A stretch of 64,000 bases of DNA from Pelagibacterium nitratireducens (GCF_037044555.1 NZ_CP146275.1:1406501-1470500); one strand, 5' to 3'; positions 47,420 through 56,599 are shown, counted from the stretch's first letter. Notes: generated by a model not told the origin, from the letters alone. Numbers and translations are program-made.

Positions 47420-48640
47420 ATGCTTCCGAGCCTGCCCGAGCGGCTGACGACGCCCGAAATGCGCACGGGCCTGTTCTATGCGGCCATGTATCTGCCGATC
47501 GGCGTCTCGACGCTGCTCTTGCCCGTGTGGCTGGACGGCAGAGGGATCGGGGAAGAGGAAATCGGCATCATCAGTGCGACGCCGATCTTTATCATGATCG
47601 TGCTCAATCTGCTTGTCGGGCGCGTAGCGGACAAGGCCAGCGACTGGCGCGGCGTAATCGTCGCCGGATCACTGGTCAGCGCAGTGGTGTCGCTGGGGTT
47701 TGTTTTTGTCGACGCGTTCTGGGGCATTTTGCTGTTCAACACCTTGCTGGTCATCCCCATCATGGCCATCGAGCCGGTGATCGACGCAGCGGCCATAAGG
47801 ATGACGCGGCGGCGCGGCACCGATTTCGCGCGGGTGCGAATCTGGGGCACATTCGGCTATATCGGCGGGACGGCGCTAGCCGGATGGATGTTTGGCTGGG
47901 TGGGAATCGCCGTGTTCGTGCCGTTGCTGATTGCCACGGCACTGCTGCGCGGGTTATCGGCGCTGCCACTGCCGTTCTTCCGATCGCAAAACGGGGGCGG
48001 GCAAGCCGGTGCGCCGCTGGTGAGTGCGCCCGGAGCCGGCCAGACCCTGCGGCAGGTGGCCAGGCCGTGGTTCGTCCTGACGCTTCTCGGGGCGGCAATA
48101 TTACAGGCCAGCCATATGCTGCTTGTCAGTTTTGGCGCGCTGTTGTGGCTCAGAGCGGGGGTGCCGGAGGCCGCGGTGGGCATATTGTGGATCGTGGCGC
48201 CGGTCTGCGAGATCGTCACCATGCTGTTCTTTTCCCATCTCGCACGGCGGTTTTCGGCCCGGCATCTGCTGCTCGCGGCCTGTGTCAGCGGCGTCCTGCG
48301 CTGGATCGGAATGGCGTATGCAACCGATGTCTGGCAGTTGGTCTTGTTGCAGGCGCTGCACATGATGACGTTCGGGCTGGCCTATATGGGCATTGTCACC
48401 TTCATCGCCAATTGGACGAGCGAGGAAATCGCGGCCCAGGCGCAGAGCTTTTATGTTGTCATGAAGCAGATCTGCTCGGTCGTTGCGCTGCTGTTTTTCG
48501 GGACGCTGGTAGCCCATTTCGGATTGCAGAGCTTCTGGGCGGCGGGGCTGCTTTCGGCGATCGGCGCAGGCATGATCCTGATTTCGCTCTCGATCTGGTC
48601 GACCAAAGCGCAAAACGAGTCGCGCCCGCTGTCACAATAG
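47420..48640 (+). CDS. MFS transporter (MFS_1-like / nucleoside-proton symporter type)
   Basis: A 406-residue protein with twelve predicted helices. It shows FYAAMYLPIGVSTLLLPVWLDGRGI at the start, RVADKASDWR as the loop 2-3 motif, RIWGTFGYIGGTALAGW in helix 5, and a long loop with QNGGGQAG between halves, resembling the MFS_1-like group including NupG and 3-phenylpropionate transporters. Substrate unknown. ATG 47420 (MLPSLPERL) is used; the upstream frame belongs to intergenic DNA. It sits between two LpxH-like paralogs. Confidence 0.85.
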   Translation: MLPSLPERLTTPEMRTGLFYAAMYLPIGVSTLLLPVWLDGRGIGEEEIGIISATPIFIMIVLNLLVGRVADKASDWRGVIVAGSLVSAVVSLGFVFVDAFWGILLFNTLLVIPIMAIEPVIDAAAIRMTRRRGTDFARVRIWGTFGYIGGTALAGWMFGWVGIAVFVPLLIATALLRGLSALPLPFFRSQNGGGQAGAPLVSAPGAGQTLRQVARPWFVLTLLGAAILQASHMLLVSFGALLWLRAGVPEAAVGILWIVAPVCEIVTMLFFSHLARRFSARHLLLAACVSGVLRWIGMAYATDVWQLVLLQALHMMTFGLAYMGIVTFIANWTSEEIAAQAQSFYVVMKQICSVVALLFFGTLVAHFGLQSFWAAGLLSAIGAGMILISLSIWSTKAQNESRPLSQ

Positions 48641-48697
48641 AGTTGCGCAAATCAGGCATTCGAACAGTCGCGAGCCAACAGCCTTGCGGTACGGTCG

Positions 48698-49501
48698 ATG
48701 CATTCCGCACAAAAACCACTTCAGTTGCGCGCTCTGTTTATCAGCGATACGCATCTGGGTATGCGCGGCGCCCAGGCGGGCGCATTGCTGGATTTTCTGC
48801 AATCGGTCGAGGCCGACTGCATCTATCTGGTCGGCGATTTCGTCGATGGGTGGAAGCTGAAGAAGAGCTGGTACTGGCCGCCGGCCTGCAACCGGGTCAT
48901 CCAGCATTTGCTCGACTGCACGCGCAAGGGCGCGCGCATCGTTTATGTACCGGGCAATCACGATGAATTCCTGCGCGAATTCGCAGCGCTCCGGTTTGGC
49001 GGCATAGACGTTCGCGAACGGGCCGTCCATACCGGCGCAAACGGGCAGCGCTATCTGGTCATCCATGGAGATCAGTTCGACGTCGTCGTGCGTCATGCGC
49101 GCTGGGTCTCGTGGCTGGGGGATATTTCCTACAATCTGGCACTGCGCGCCGCCATGCTGATCAACCGGGTGCGCCAGAAACTTGGCCGCCCGCGCTGGTC
49201 GCTTTCGGCCTGGGCACGGGCCAATGTGAGCCGGGCTGCAGCGCTCGTCGAGCGGTTCGAGACGGCGTTGGTGCGCGAAGCGGCGGAGCAGGGATTTGAC
49301 GGCGTGGTGTGCGGGCATATCCATGCCGCGGCTATCGCCGACCATGGGAGCGTCACCTATCTCAATTGCGGTGACTGGGTCGAGAACTGCACAGCCATCG
49401 TGGAGACAAGGGACGGGCGGTTCGAGTTGATCCGCTGGGTCGAAAAGACCGTGCCCAGTTCCCAGGCGGTTGCGCCTCTTGCCCAGGAGGTCACCCCATG
49501 A
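48698..49501 (+). CDS. LpxH-like metallophosphoesterase, copy 2
   Basis: A 267-residue paralog of the protein at 46525-47325, colinear with it over the whole length (FISDTHLG, VGDFVDGW, PGNHDEFLRE, IHGDQFDVVV, SLSAWARANV, GHIHAAA, GDWVENCTAIVE). The metal ligands are intact. Its stop overlaps the glycosyltransferase start by 4 bp, so this copy is translationally coupled with a GT4 enzyme, which suggests a glycolipid substrate. Confidence 0.87.
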   Translation: MHSAQKPLQLRALFISDTHLGMRGAQAGALLDFLQSVEADCIYLVGDFVDGWKLKKSWYWPPACNRVIQHLLDCTRKGARIVYVPGNHDEFLREFAALRFGGIDVRERAVHTGANGQRYLVIHGDQFDVVVRHARWVSWLGDISYNLALRAAMLINRVRQKLGRPRWSLSAWARANVSRAAALVERFETALVREAAEQGFDGVVCGHIHAAAIADHGSVTYLNCGDWVENCTAIVETRDGRFELIRWVEKTVPSSQAVAPLAQEVTP

Positions 49502-50523
49502 CGCGGCTGCTGATTGTATCGGATGCGTGGCATCCGCAGGTAAACGGTGTCGTGCGTTCGCTTGAAAACGTTGGCAACACGCTGGCGCGGCGCGGCTATG
49601 AGGTGAGATATCTCACCCCCGAGCCGTTCTGGACGCTGCCCTTGCCGACGTATTCGGAAATCCGGGTGCCGCTGCCATCGCTGCGGGTGGTGCAGGATAT
49701 GATCGCCGATTTTGCGCCCGACCATATCCACATTGCCACAGAAGGTCCGCTGGGGTTGGCCGCACGAACACTTTGCGTGACGGGCGAGCTTGCCTTCACG
49801 ACCAGCTATCACACGCGCTTTCCCGAATATCTGGCGGCACGCTTGCCCGTGCCGGTCGAGTGGAGCTATGGCTATCTGCGCTGGTTTCATGCCGCCGCAT
49901 CGGCGACCATGGTGCCCACGCCCTCGGTTCTCAAACACTTGCGGCGGCGGTTCTTCCGTCACCTCGCCGTCTGGTCGCGGGGGGTGGACCTTTCAGCCTT
50001 CAGCCCCGGACCCAAGGCGATGTTTGCGGGTCTGCCGGGGCCGCATCTTCTCTATGTCGGGCGGGTCGCGGTCGAGAAAAACATCGAAGCGTTTCTCGAG
50101 CTGAAGCATCCCGGCACCAAAATCGTTGTTGGAGACGGCCCGGAGCGGGGGGCTCTCATGCACCGTTTTCCCGATGTCGTCTTTACCGGGCAGTTGACGG
50201 GCGCAGCGCTGCGGGATGCCTATCGCAGTGCCGATGTTTTCGTCTTCCCCTCGCGCACCGACACCTTCGGCAATGTCATGCTCGAATCCATGGCCTGCGG
50301 CACGCCCGTTGCTGGCTATCCCGTGATGGGCCCAATCGATGTGATCGGGACGGGCAAGGGCGGGGCGCTGGAAGACGACCTGGCGTCGGCCGTTAAGCGG
50401 GCGCTATCCATTCCGCGCTCCGAGGCGATTTCCAGAGCAAAGGAATTCACCTGGGAGGCCGCTGCCGACCAGTTTGCGCGGCGGCTTGCGCCGATCCGTT
50501 CCCGTGTCGGCATCGCTGCATAA
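49498..50523 (+). CDS. GT4 family glycosyltransferase
   Basis: A 341-residue GT-B enzyme. The N-terminal domain begins LLIVSDAWHPQVNGVVRSLENV; the C-terminal donor-binding domain has YVGRVAVEKNIEAFL, VVGDGPERG and FPSRTDTFGNVMLESMACGTPV, the family 4 EX7E region. It resembles mannosyl- or glucosyltransferases acting on diacylglycerol or phosphatidyl lipids. It overlaps the LpxH-like gene by 4 bp, and together they are a recurrent alphaproteobacterial pair, probably for a membrane glycolipid. A terminator follows. Confidence 0.9.
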   Translation: MTRLLIVSDAWHPQVNGVVRSLENVGNTLARRGYEVRYLTPEPFWTLPLPTYSEIRVPLPSLRVVQDMIADFAPDHIHIATEGPLGLAARTLCVTGELAFTTSYHTRFPEYLAARLPVPVEWSYGYLRWFHAAASATMVPTPSVLKHLRRRFFRHLAVWSRGVDLSAFSPGPKAMFAGLPGPHLLYVGRVAVEKNIEAFLELKHPGTKIVVGDGPERGALMHRFPDVVFTGQLTGAALRDAYRSADVFVFPSRTDTFGNVMLESMACGTPVAGYPVMGPIDVIGTGKGGALEDDLASAVKRALSIPRSEAISRAKEFTWEAAADQFARRLAPIRSRVGIAA

Positions 50524-50536
50524 GCCGAAACAAAAA

Positions 50537-50560
50537 CGCACCCCTCAGGGTGCGCTTTCT
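50537..50560 (+). terminator. Hairpin terminator between convergent genes
   Basis: CGCACCC-CTCA-GGGTGCG with AAAAA before and CTTTCT after; weak T-tract on the plus strand and an A-run on the other side, so it likely serves both convergent transcripts. Confidence 0.7.
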
Positions 50561-50579
50561 CAATTCAAATTGGCAGGCC

Positions 50580-53500
50580 TCAGTTCAACCGGCCGCTGGC
50601 ATGGGCGAGCATAGTATAGACCTTGCCACGGTTGCTCACGAGCTGGTTGAAGGTCTGCTGCATGCCATTGGGGCCGTTGGCAGCTTCGCCGAGCAATTGC
50701 TCGAATTCGCTCATATAGGCTGTTGCCGTGCGCGAGAATTCGGGATCGCGCTGGAGCTTGCGGCGCACCTCGTCGAAGGTCGACTGACCGGTGATTGTGT
50801 AGAGCCGGCGGTTGAAAGCGCCCGATTCCCCATCCTGATAGCGGTTCCAGGCGGCAGCGAGGGCATCGTCGTCGATGGCGCGGGCGATATCTTCGGTCAG
50901 GCTCGAAAGGTTCAGCGGGCGCTGGGTGCCGGCCTGCTGGCTGGCCGAAGCGTTGCGCAGGACATCACGCAGCCATCCGCCTTCCTGGGGTGCGGCGGCG
51001 GAGGCCGGCTGTTGGGAGGCGGTTCCGCGTGACTGGGTGAGCGCTTCGTTGAGCCGCTCGGACGGCGATTTTTGAGCCTCTGCCGGGCGTGGCTGGGTCA
51101 TCACAGGTGCCTGCTGGCGCGTCGGCTCAGGCTGACGGGCAGGAGCGGGGCGTGCGGGCTGATGAGGTGCCGGTTCGGCCGACCGGGTCGGTTCGGCAGC
51201 GGCAAGGCGTGCCGAGGGCGTGCGCGGCGTTGCGCGGCTGGACACTTCATGGGTGCCCGGCTGGGCACGCACGATGGCATTGAGCTCGGACAACGCCTCG
51301 ATCTGTTCGGCAACCACGCGGCGCATTGCCGCCGCGCTGGCCCGGGTTTCTTCGGGCAGGTCGAGTACGGAACGCTGCAATTCGTTGCGGGTCGCTTCGA
51401 GTTCCTGGCCGAGCTGAGATGCGGTGGTGCGCATGGCATCGGCGGTGTCGCCAAACCGGCGGGTAGCGTCCGAGTAAGCGCGCTCGATATCGGCGAGGAG
51501 GTCGGCCTGGGTCTGGCGCAGGGCGTCGCTGGCCCGTTGCCCTTCGCCCGAGGCGAGGTCGCCAATTGTCGAAATCTGGCCGGTGACGGCATCCGATGTC
51601 GAGGCAAGAGCCTCTTCCATGGCCTTGCGGGCCGCAATCAGGCGGCGCTCGGTCTGGTTGACCGTTTCGGCGATCGACTGGGCGAAACCGCGCAGGCGGC
51701 TGTCGATTTCCTCGGTGCGGACCGCAAAACCTTCGGCAAGCGATTCCATGGCGCCACGGCGGTTTTCCAGGGTGTCCATCGTGGAGTTGGATACTTCGGC
51801 AAGGTTGGCGGCGGCATCGGTGAAGCCGGCGGTCTCGGAGTCCAGCTTGCCCGAGAGCTGGCCGAACTGTTCGAGCATTGCAGACATGGTGTTCTGCAGC
51901 GCTTCGACGTGCTGGCTCATCATCGTTCCAGCCTCTTCGGTGCCGGCCATCGCGTCGCGAACGGCGCTCGTATAGGCCTGCGTCTGCTCGCCGACATTGC
52001 CCTGCAGGCGGGCCAGATTGCCGGTCGAGGCTTCCAGAACGCGCTGGAGCAGCAAATTGGCATCGTTGAGCTTGCGCAGCGAGTCGGTGATCTCGTGCTG
52101 AATGCGATTGGACGATTCCGACATGATGTCTTCGGCGTCGCGAGCATTGGCTTCGAGCGCAGCGCGCAGCAGGTTGGTCTGGCTGCCCAGTGCGTTGGTG
52201 AGCTGGTTCTGCTTGGTGTCGATGAGTTCGGCGAAACGGTCGGTGTGTTCGGAGACGATCCGGTTGATCTCGGAAGCCTTGCGGCCCAATTCGTCCGCCG
52301 TAGCGACGGCGCGCACTTCCACCAGATCCTCGATATGAACCGAGGCAACCTTGAGCTCTTCCATGGCCTTGCGGACCACCGCGTCCATCCGCATGGCGGT
52401 CTGTTCGACGTCGGCGGAGATGTTGGCCGTGACGTTGGCCAGCTTGTCGTTGAGCACCTCTTCGATCCGGCTGGCGCCGGTTTCAAGGTCGGACATGGAC
52501 TGGCCGATGGCGCTGTGGATCGAGCCGGTGAGGGTGGATTCGATGCGATCTGCGCCGCTTTCGAGGTCGCGCATGGAATCGGTGATCGTGCCGTGGATGG
52601 CCTCGTTGAGGCCGGCCAGGCGCTCGGCGGTGATTTCGGCGCGGGTGGTGATCGCTTCGGGCAGGGTGCCCAGGCGGTCATCGACCATCTCGGTAATTGC
52701 GCTGCGGGCTTCGGTGAGGCGTGCTTCGACGAGGTCGGCGGCATCGCGGGCGCTCTGACCGACCGAAGTCGCGGCCTCGCCGATCCTGGCGGTGACACCG
52801 GATTCCGCGCCGCTGATCTTGTCGACTGCGGCGTCGATTTCACGGCCGATATTGGAATTGAGTTCGGCCACCTTGCTTTCGATGAGCTCGGACATTTGGG
52901 CCGAACGACTTTCCATCGTCTCGGTGACATTGGTCAGGCTGCCATCGATTGTGAGGCGGATGCGCTCGCCCGAAGCGTCGACCGCCGTGGTGAGTTCGCT
53001 CGTCTTGCCGGAAATCGACTCCGCCATGAGGCGGGCTTTTTCGTCGAGCGATTCTTCGAGGCCGCGGGCCTGGCCCGTGATCGAACGCTCGAGGCGTTCT
53101 GCGGACTCATCGATCAACCCGCCCATATAGCGGGTGCGCTCGGTCAGCGTTTCCGAGAGCTGGTTAGAGGTGATGTCGAGCATCGAATTCATCGCATTGG
53201 CGCGCTCGGCCAGGGTGTCGTCGAGCTGAGTGGTGCGCGCCGAGAGTGCGGTATCGAGCTGCTCGGTGCGCGCATCGAGCGCGGAGGTCAGCTGTTCGCT
53301 GCGGCTGTCGAGTGCCGAGGTGAACTGTTCGGTTCTTCCATCAAGGGCAGACGTGAAGGTTTCGGTTCGGCCGTCAAGGGCCGCCGTAAGGTGCTCGGTG
53401 CGGCTGTCGATGGCCGACGTCAGATTGCCTGTGCGACTTTCAATGGCCGACGCGATTTCCTCGGCGCGGCCATCAAGGGCGGCACCGATCTGTTCGGCCC

Positions 53501-55883
53501 GACCGTCAAAGGCGGATGTGAGCGCTTCGGTGCGAATGTCGAGGCTGGAATTGAGCGCGTCCGCGCGCGTGTCGAGTGCAGCGGACAGGGCATCGGTGCG
53601 CAGATCGACGGCCGATGTAATGGCCTCGGCACGCGCATCGAGGGCTTCGGTGAGGGCCGCGGTCTTGGCGTCGGCCATGGCGCCAAAGCTTTCGCCGCCG
53701 GTCTCGAGGGCACTGGCAAGGGCGCGGCCCTTGTCGTCGAGCAGTGTTTCGAGCCTGTTGGACCGCTCGGCGATCTCGGAGGTGTGGGCATCGAGCGAGG
53801 AGACGAGCTTTTCGCCCTTTTCGCCCACGATGGTGTCGACCTGGCCGATGCGGCTGTCGAGAATGACAGAGATTTCATCGACCCGCGCGTTGAGCTGGGC
53901 CAGAGTATCGGTTCCGGCCCGGGTCAGGATGTCGCGCGTCCGCTCGGTCGATTCCTCAAGCGCGCCATCCAGCCGCAGGCTCATGGATTCGATCTGGCTC
54001 TGGAGGGCGTTGGACTGGATCGAGAAGGTCTCATCGAGCCGATTGGTGATCCGGCTCAGGGTTGCCTCTGCCTCTTCGGCGCGGCTGGCGATCCCGTTGG
54101 AGACCGTTTCGCCCAGAGCCGTAAAGCTGGTCCCGAGAGCTTCGGAACGGCGCGAGAAATCCACGAGGATGGATTCGGTCGATCCCTTGAGGACGTCGCC
54201 GATGGTGGCCGATTTTTCTTCGATGGCCGCCGAAAACGAGATCGTGTGAGAATCGAGGGAATTGACCAGCGTGTTGATGCGTGTGTCGACCATCTCGGTG
54301 ACTTCGCTGGCCCGCTGATCCAGCGCTTCGGTCAAGGCATCGGTACGACGTCCGAAGGCGGACTCGATGTTTTCCACGCCCATGCCCAGCGCGTCGGCGA
54401 GCGCTTCGGCACGGCCCTCGAATGCAGCCCGAACCTCGGCAACGCCGGTTCCCAGGGCATCGGCGAGTGCATCGGCACGACCGGCAAACGCAGCCTGTAC
54501 GTCCTCGACGCCGGTGCCAAGAACCTTTGCAATCGCCTCCGCACGGCCCTCGAAGGCGGTTTCGATGCGCCCGACGCCGGCGCCCAGAGCGTCTTCGAGA
54601 ATTTGGTTGCGGCTATCGAGCGCGTTGGTGAGATCGGCCGTTCTGGTGTCGAACAGGGTGTTGAGCGCGCCCGTCGTGTCGCTGAGCGCGGTTTCCACCA
54701 TGTTTGAATGCCCTTCGAGCGCGATCTGGACGCTCGAGGCACTGGAGGTGAGTACGGTGTCGAGACGGTCGGTCGAGGTGTCGATGGCGCTGGCCAGCGC
54801 CTCGGCCCTGTCGGTCAGCGTGCCGTCGAGGCGGCCGGCGCTGTCGTCGAGCGCCATGATCAGATCGGCGGTGCGGCCCTCGATGGTTTCGGCAAAGCTC
54901 TGCGAGCGGCGCTCGAAGGTGGTTTCGATTGTGGTTCCGGCCGTTTCGATCGATTCCGTCATCGCCGTTGCGCGATCGGAAAGCGCCTGGGTGATTTCGC
55001 CGCCGGTGGTCTTGAGGCGGTCGGTGATCGAGGTGCCGATCTCGTTGAGATCGGTTGTTACATTGCCGTGCACGGCCGCGATGGCCTCGCGCATGCGCTC
55101 GGAATTGGTGACGACGGCGTCGCGCTGGCTGGCCAGTTCCTCGATCAACTGGCGCATGCGCGTCTCGTTGTCGGAATAGGTGCGCTCAAGGGCGGTCACT
55201 TCGTTGTGGACCATCACTTCGAGCTCTCCGGCGCGCGAGAGGGCGCGTTCAAGCCCGTCGCCGATGGCGTTGACCTCGCGGCGCACGGCCTGGCCGACGG
55301 TTGCGATCTTATGGGCGGCGGCCGATTCGGGCTCGGTCAGGCGCATGGCGGCCTGGGTCATCGAAGCGGCGGCGAGGCGCAGATCCTGGGCGCGGCGCAC
55401 AAGGAAGGCAATGGAAATCATTGCCAGAATGGGGAGCGCGGTAATCGCGGCGAGGGCTGCAAAATCAAGGCTCTGGACGAACTCTGCGACCGAAAGCCCT
55501 TCGGTGAAACGCGGGCCATAGCGGAGCACGGCGATCAGGCCGACGCCGACCAGCCAGAGCAGGGACGCGGTTATGGCAAACCAGATCGGCGCGTTCGAGG
55601 CGCGCGACTGGAGGGCGTAAAGAGCGGATGCGGCGGTGGAGCGGTCGTCATTGGCGACCGAGGACGCCTGGGCGGCGATCTTGTCGGCGGCACGCAGGCG
55701 TTCGGTGTTGGTGGGGGCCTCGCGGCGCTGTTCGCGCTTGGGCTCGCGGTTTGCCGGCTGGCTTTCTACCTTGCGGGCGGGCTTGTCATCCATCGAGAAG
55801 ACCGAGTCCTTGAGTGCGTTTTCGACAGCTGAAAACGCAAGCGCTGCCGGATCGTCCTTGGGTGGGGTCGACTTGTTCGCCAT
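50580..55883 (-). CDS. Giant coiled-coil polar growth protein (growth pole ring, GPR-like)
   Basis: A 1767-residue protein. Residues 1-90 are polar and charged; two transmembrane helices lie at ~98-120 and ~140-162; residues ~165-1550 are helical and largely built from 11-residue repeats; a Pro/Gln-rich linker covers ~1560-1634; and a compact conserved domain ends the protein (1635-1767, from GGWLRDVLRN to SGRLN). In block 337-710 the repeat unit is 22 residues, 17 times without gaps; in 743-1017 it is 11 residues, 25 times (xLTSALDxRTE). The size, membrane anchor and apolipoprotein-like repeats match the Agrobacterium growth pole ring protein, which organises unipolar growth; homology is inferred from architecture. 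It is transcribed away from an Hpt gene, with a CtrA-type site between them. Confidence 0.78.
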   Translation of the reverse strand: MANKSTPPKDDPAALAFSAVENALKDSVFSMDDKPARKVESQPANREPKREQRREAPTNTERLRAADKIAAQASSVANDDRSTAASALYALQSRASNAPIWFAITASLLWLVGVGLIAVLRYGPRFTEGLSVAEFVQSLDFAALAAITALPILAMISIAFLVRRAQDLRLAAASMTQAAMRLTEPESAAAHKIATVGQAVRREVNAIGDGLERALSRAGELEVMVHNEVTALERTYSDNETRMRQLIEELASQRDAVVTNSERMREAIAAVHGNVTTDLNEIGTSITDRLKTTGGEITQALSDRATAMTESIETAGTTIETTFERRSQSFAETIEGRTADLIMALDDSAGRLDGTLTDRAEALASAIDTSTDRLDTVLTSSASSVQIALEGHSNMVETALSDTTGALNTLFDTRTADLTNALDSRNQILEDALGAGVGRIETAFEGRAEAIAKVLGTGVEDVQAAFAGRADALADALGTGVAEVRAAFEGRAEALADALGMGVENIESAFGRRTDALTEALDQRASEVTEMVDTRINTLVNSLDSHTISFSAAIEEKSATIGDVLKGSTESILVDFSRRSEALGTSFTALGETVSNGIASRAEEAEATLSRITNRLDETFSIQSNALQSQIESMSLRLDGALEESTERTRDILTRAGTDTLAQLNARVDEISVILDSRIGQVDTIVGEKGEKLVSSLDAHTSEIAERSNRLETLLDDKGRALASALETGGESFGAMADAKTAALTEALDARAEAITSAVDLRTDALSAALDTRADALNSSLDIRTEALTSAFDGRAEQIGAALDGRAEEIASAIESRTGNLTSAIDSRTEHLTAALDGRTETFTSALDGRTEQFTSALDSRSEQLTSALDARTEQLDTALSARTTQLDDTLAERANAMNSMLDITSNQLSETLTERTRYMGGLIDESAERLERSITGQARGLEESLDEKARLMAESISGKTSELTTAVDASGERIRLTIDGSLTNVTETMESRSAQMSELIESKVAELNSNIGREIDAAVDKISGAESGVTARIGEAATSVGQSARDAADLVEARLTEARSAITEMVDDRLGTLPEAITTRAEITAERLAGLNEAIHGTITDSMRDLESGADRIESTLTGSIHSAIGQSMSDLETGASRIEEVLNDKLANVTANISADVEQTAMRMDAVVRKAMEELKVASVHIEDLVEVRAVATADELGRKASEINRIVSEHTDRFAELIDTKQNQLTNALGSQTNLLRAALEANARDAEDIMSESSNRIQHEITDSLRKLNDANLLLQRVLEASTGNLARLQGNVGEQTQAYTSAVRDAMAGTEEAGTMMSQHVEALQNTMSAMLEQFGQLSGKLDSETAGFTDAAANLAEVSNSTMDTLENRRGAMESLAEGFAVRTEEIDSRLRGFAQSIAETVNQTERRLIAARKAMEEALASTSDAVTGQISTIGDLASGEGQRASDALRQTQADLLADIERAYSDATRRFGDTADAMRTTASQLGQELEATRNELQRSVLDLPEETRASAAAMRRVVAEQIEALSELNAIVRAQPGTHEVSSRATPRTPSARLAAAEPTRSAEPAPHQPARPAPARQPEPTRQQAPVMTQPRPAEAQKSPSERLNEALTQSRGTASQQPASAAAPQEGGWLRDVLRNASASQQAGTQRPLNLSSLTEDIARAIDDDALAAAWNRYQDGESGAFNRRLYTITGQSTFDEVRRKLQRDPEFSRTATAYMSEFEQLLGEAANGPNGMQQTFNQLVSNRGKVYTMLAHASGRLN
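52833..53657 (-). repeat. Twenty-five in-phase 33-bp coding repeats inside the growth-pole protein
   Basis: 825 bp encoding 25 consecutive 11-residue units (consensus xLTSALDxRTE) with no insertion or deletion. The units nearest 53250-53500 are most alike in DNA, suggesting recent duplication; those towards 52833 are diverged. Confidence 0.85.
53754..54875 (-). repeat. Seventeen in-phase 66-bp coding repeats inside the growth-pole protein
   Basis: Residues 337-710 divide into 17 units of exactly 22 residues, many starting R(A/T)(E/D)AL; for example three near-identical units at residues 447-512. A slip of phase separates this block from the 11-residue array at 743-1017. Confidence 0.75.
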
Positions 55884-56080
55884 ACTCTAAATACTCTTTA
55901 CTCATGCGCCGCAAATTTTAGAAAAACGGCTTTTTCGGCAATACCTTGGCGGGGGCTAGCCGCTTCGGATCCATCGCCGGCCGGGATACAGAACGCGCGG
56001 AAAAATGCCCCGCAGTGATCCCAACAGCCAATTCTCTATCGTGAGTTATACACGGTTTGGGGCCATTGCTGAAATCTTTA

Positions 56081-56095
56081 TTAAAAGACCGTTAA
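56081..56095. promoter_or_regulatory. CtrA-type binding site (TTAA-N7-TTAA)
   Basis: TTAAAAGACCGTTAA is a perfect full-length match to the alphaproteobacterial cell-cycle regulator CtrA consensus, followed by C as preferred. It lies in the 323-bp AT-rich gap between the divergent growth-pole gene (start 55883) and the Hpt gene (start ~56207). The rest of the gap shows no ORF. Confidence 0.55.
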
Positions 56096-56206
56096 CGATT
56101 TTTTTCGTGTACCCACCAGGGCTGAAAATATAGCAGATATCAGCGATTAAGGGTCTTTTTATCCAATCAGGGTTAAGCTGGCGGTAGTGATTGTGACGAT
56201 TGCGTG

Positions 56207-56599
56207 ATGGTGGGAAAGATGATGCAGCCGCGGGTGGGGGTGAGCCTCGATTCTTTGAAAGTGGACAGGACCAACCGGCCGATCGATCTGGTGCATCTGG
56301 CGCGTCAGACGCTGGGGGACAGGGCGCTGGAATGCGAAGTGTTGCGCATGTTTGAAAAGCAGGTCGCGATCTATTTCGAGCGGGTGAGCGCTGCGACCGA
56401 TCCCCATGAAATAACCCTTGGACTTCATACGCTTAAGGGTGCCGCGCAGGGCATTGGCGCCATGGTTCTGGCCTCCCAGGCGCGGGCGGCGGAAGTCGAA
56501 TTTGCCCGTGACGGCAAGCTCGACGAGGAGACGCTGGCCGATCTGGGCATGGCGGTTTCCGAGGTGTGCGGATACATTTCATCGATCGTTTCGGACTGA
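56207..56599 (+). CDS. Hpt domain phosphotransfer protein
   Basis: A 130-residue single-domain protein with the histidine phosphotransfer signature LGLHTLKGAAQGIGAMVLA, where the His is the phosphorylated residue and Lys-Gly follow as in Hpt domains; flanking helices are ALECEVLRMFEKQVAIYFERV and LADLGMAVSEVCGYISSIV. It would relay phosphate between a hybrid kinase and a response regulator. It is an orphan here. The start is uncertain: GTG 56204, ATG 56207, or ATG 56219/56222 with GGGAAAG upstream. It diverges from the growth-pole gene. Confidence 0.8.
   Translation: MVGKMMQPRVGVSLDSLKVDRTNRPIDLVHLARQTLGDRALECEVLRMFEKQVAIYFERVSAATDPHEITLGLHTLKGAAQGIGAMVLASQARAAEVEFARDGKLDEETLADLGMAVSEVCGYISSIVSD

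Noticed and set aside
46525..49501. Naming either phosphoesterase LpxH
   Set aside because: Motifs fit the broad family, but two copies exist and alphaproteobacteria often use LpxI for this step; the symbol would be a guess.
52833..53657. Regular 33-bp periodicity that could be taken for a CRISPR array
   Set aside because: The units are contiguous without spacers, keep an open frame and encode an 11-residue protein repeat; no cas genes.
51072..54707. A 1,211-codon open frame antisense to the growth-pole gene
   Set aside because: It mirrors the 33-bp repeats and high GC of the opposite strand, which suppress stop codons; it has no family features, no ribosome binding site and a low-complexity composition.
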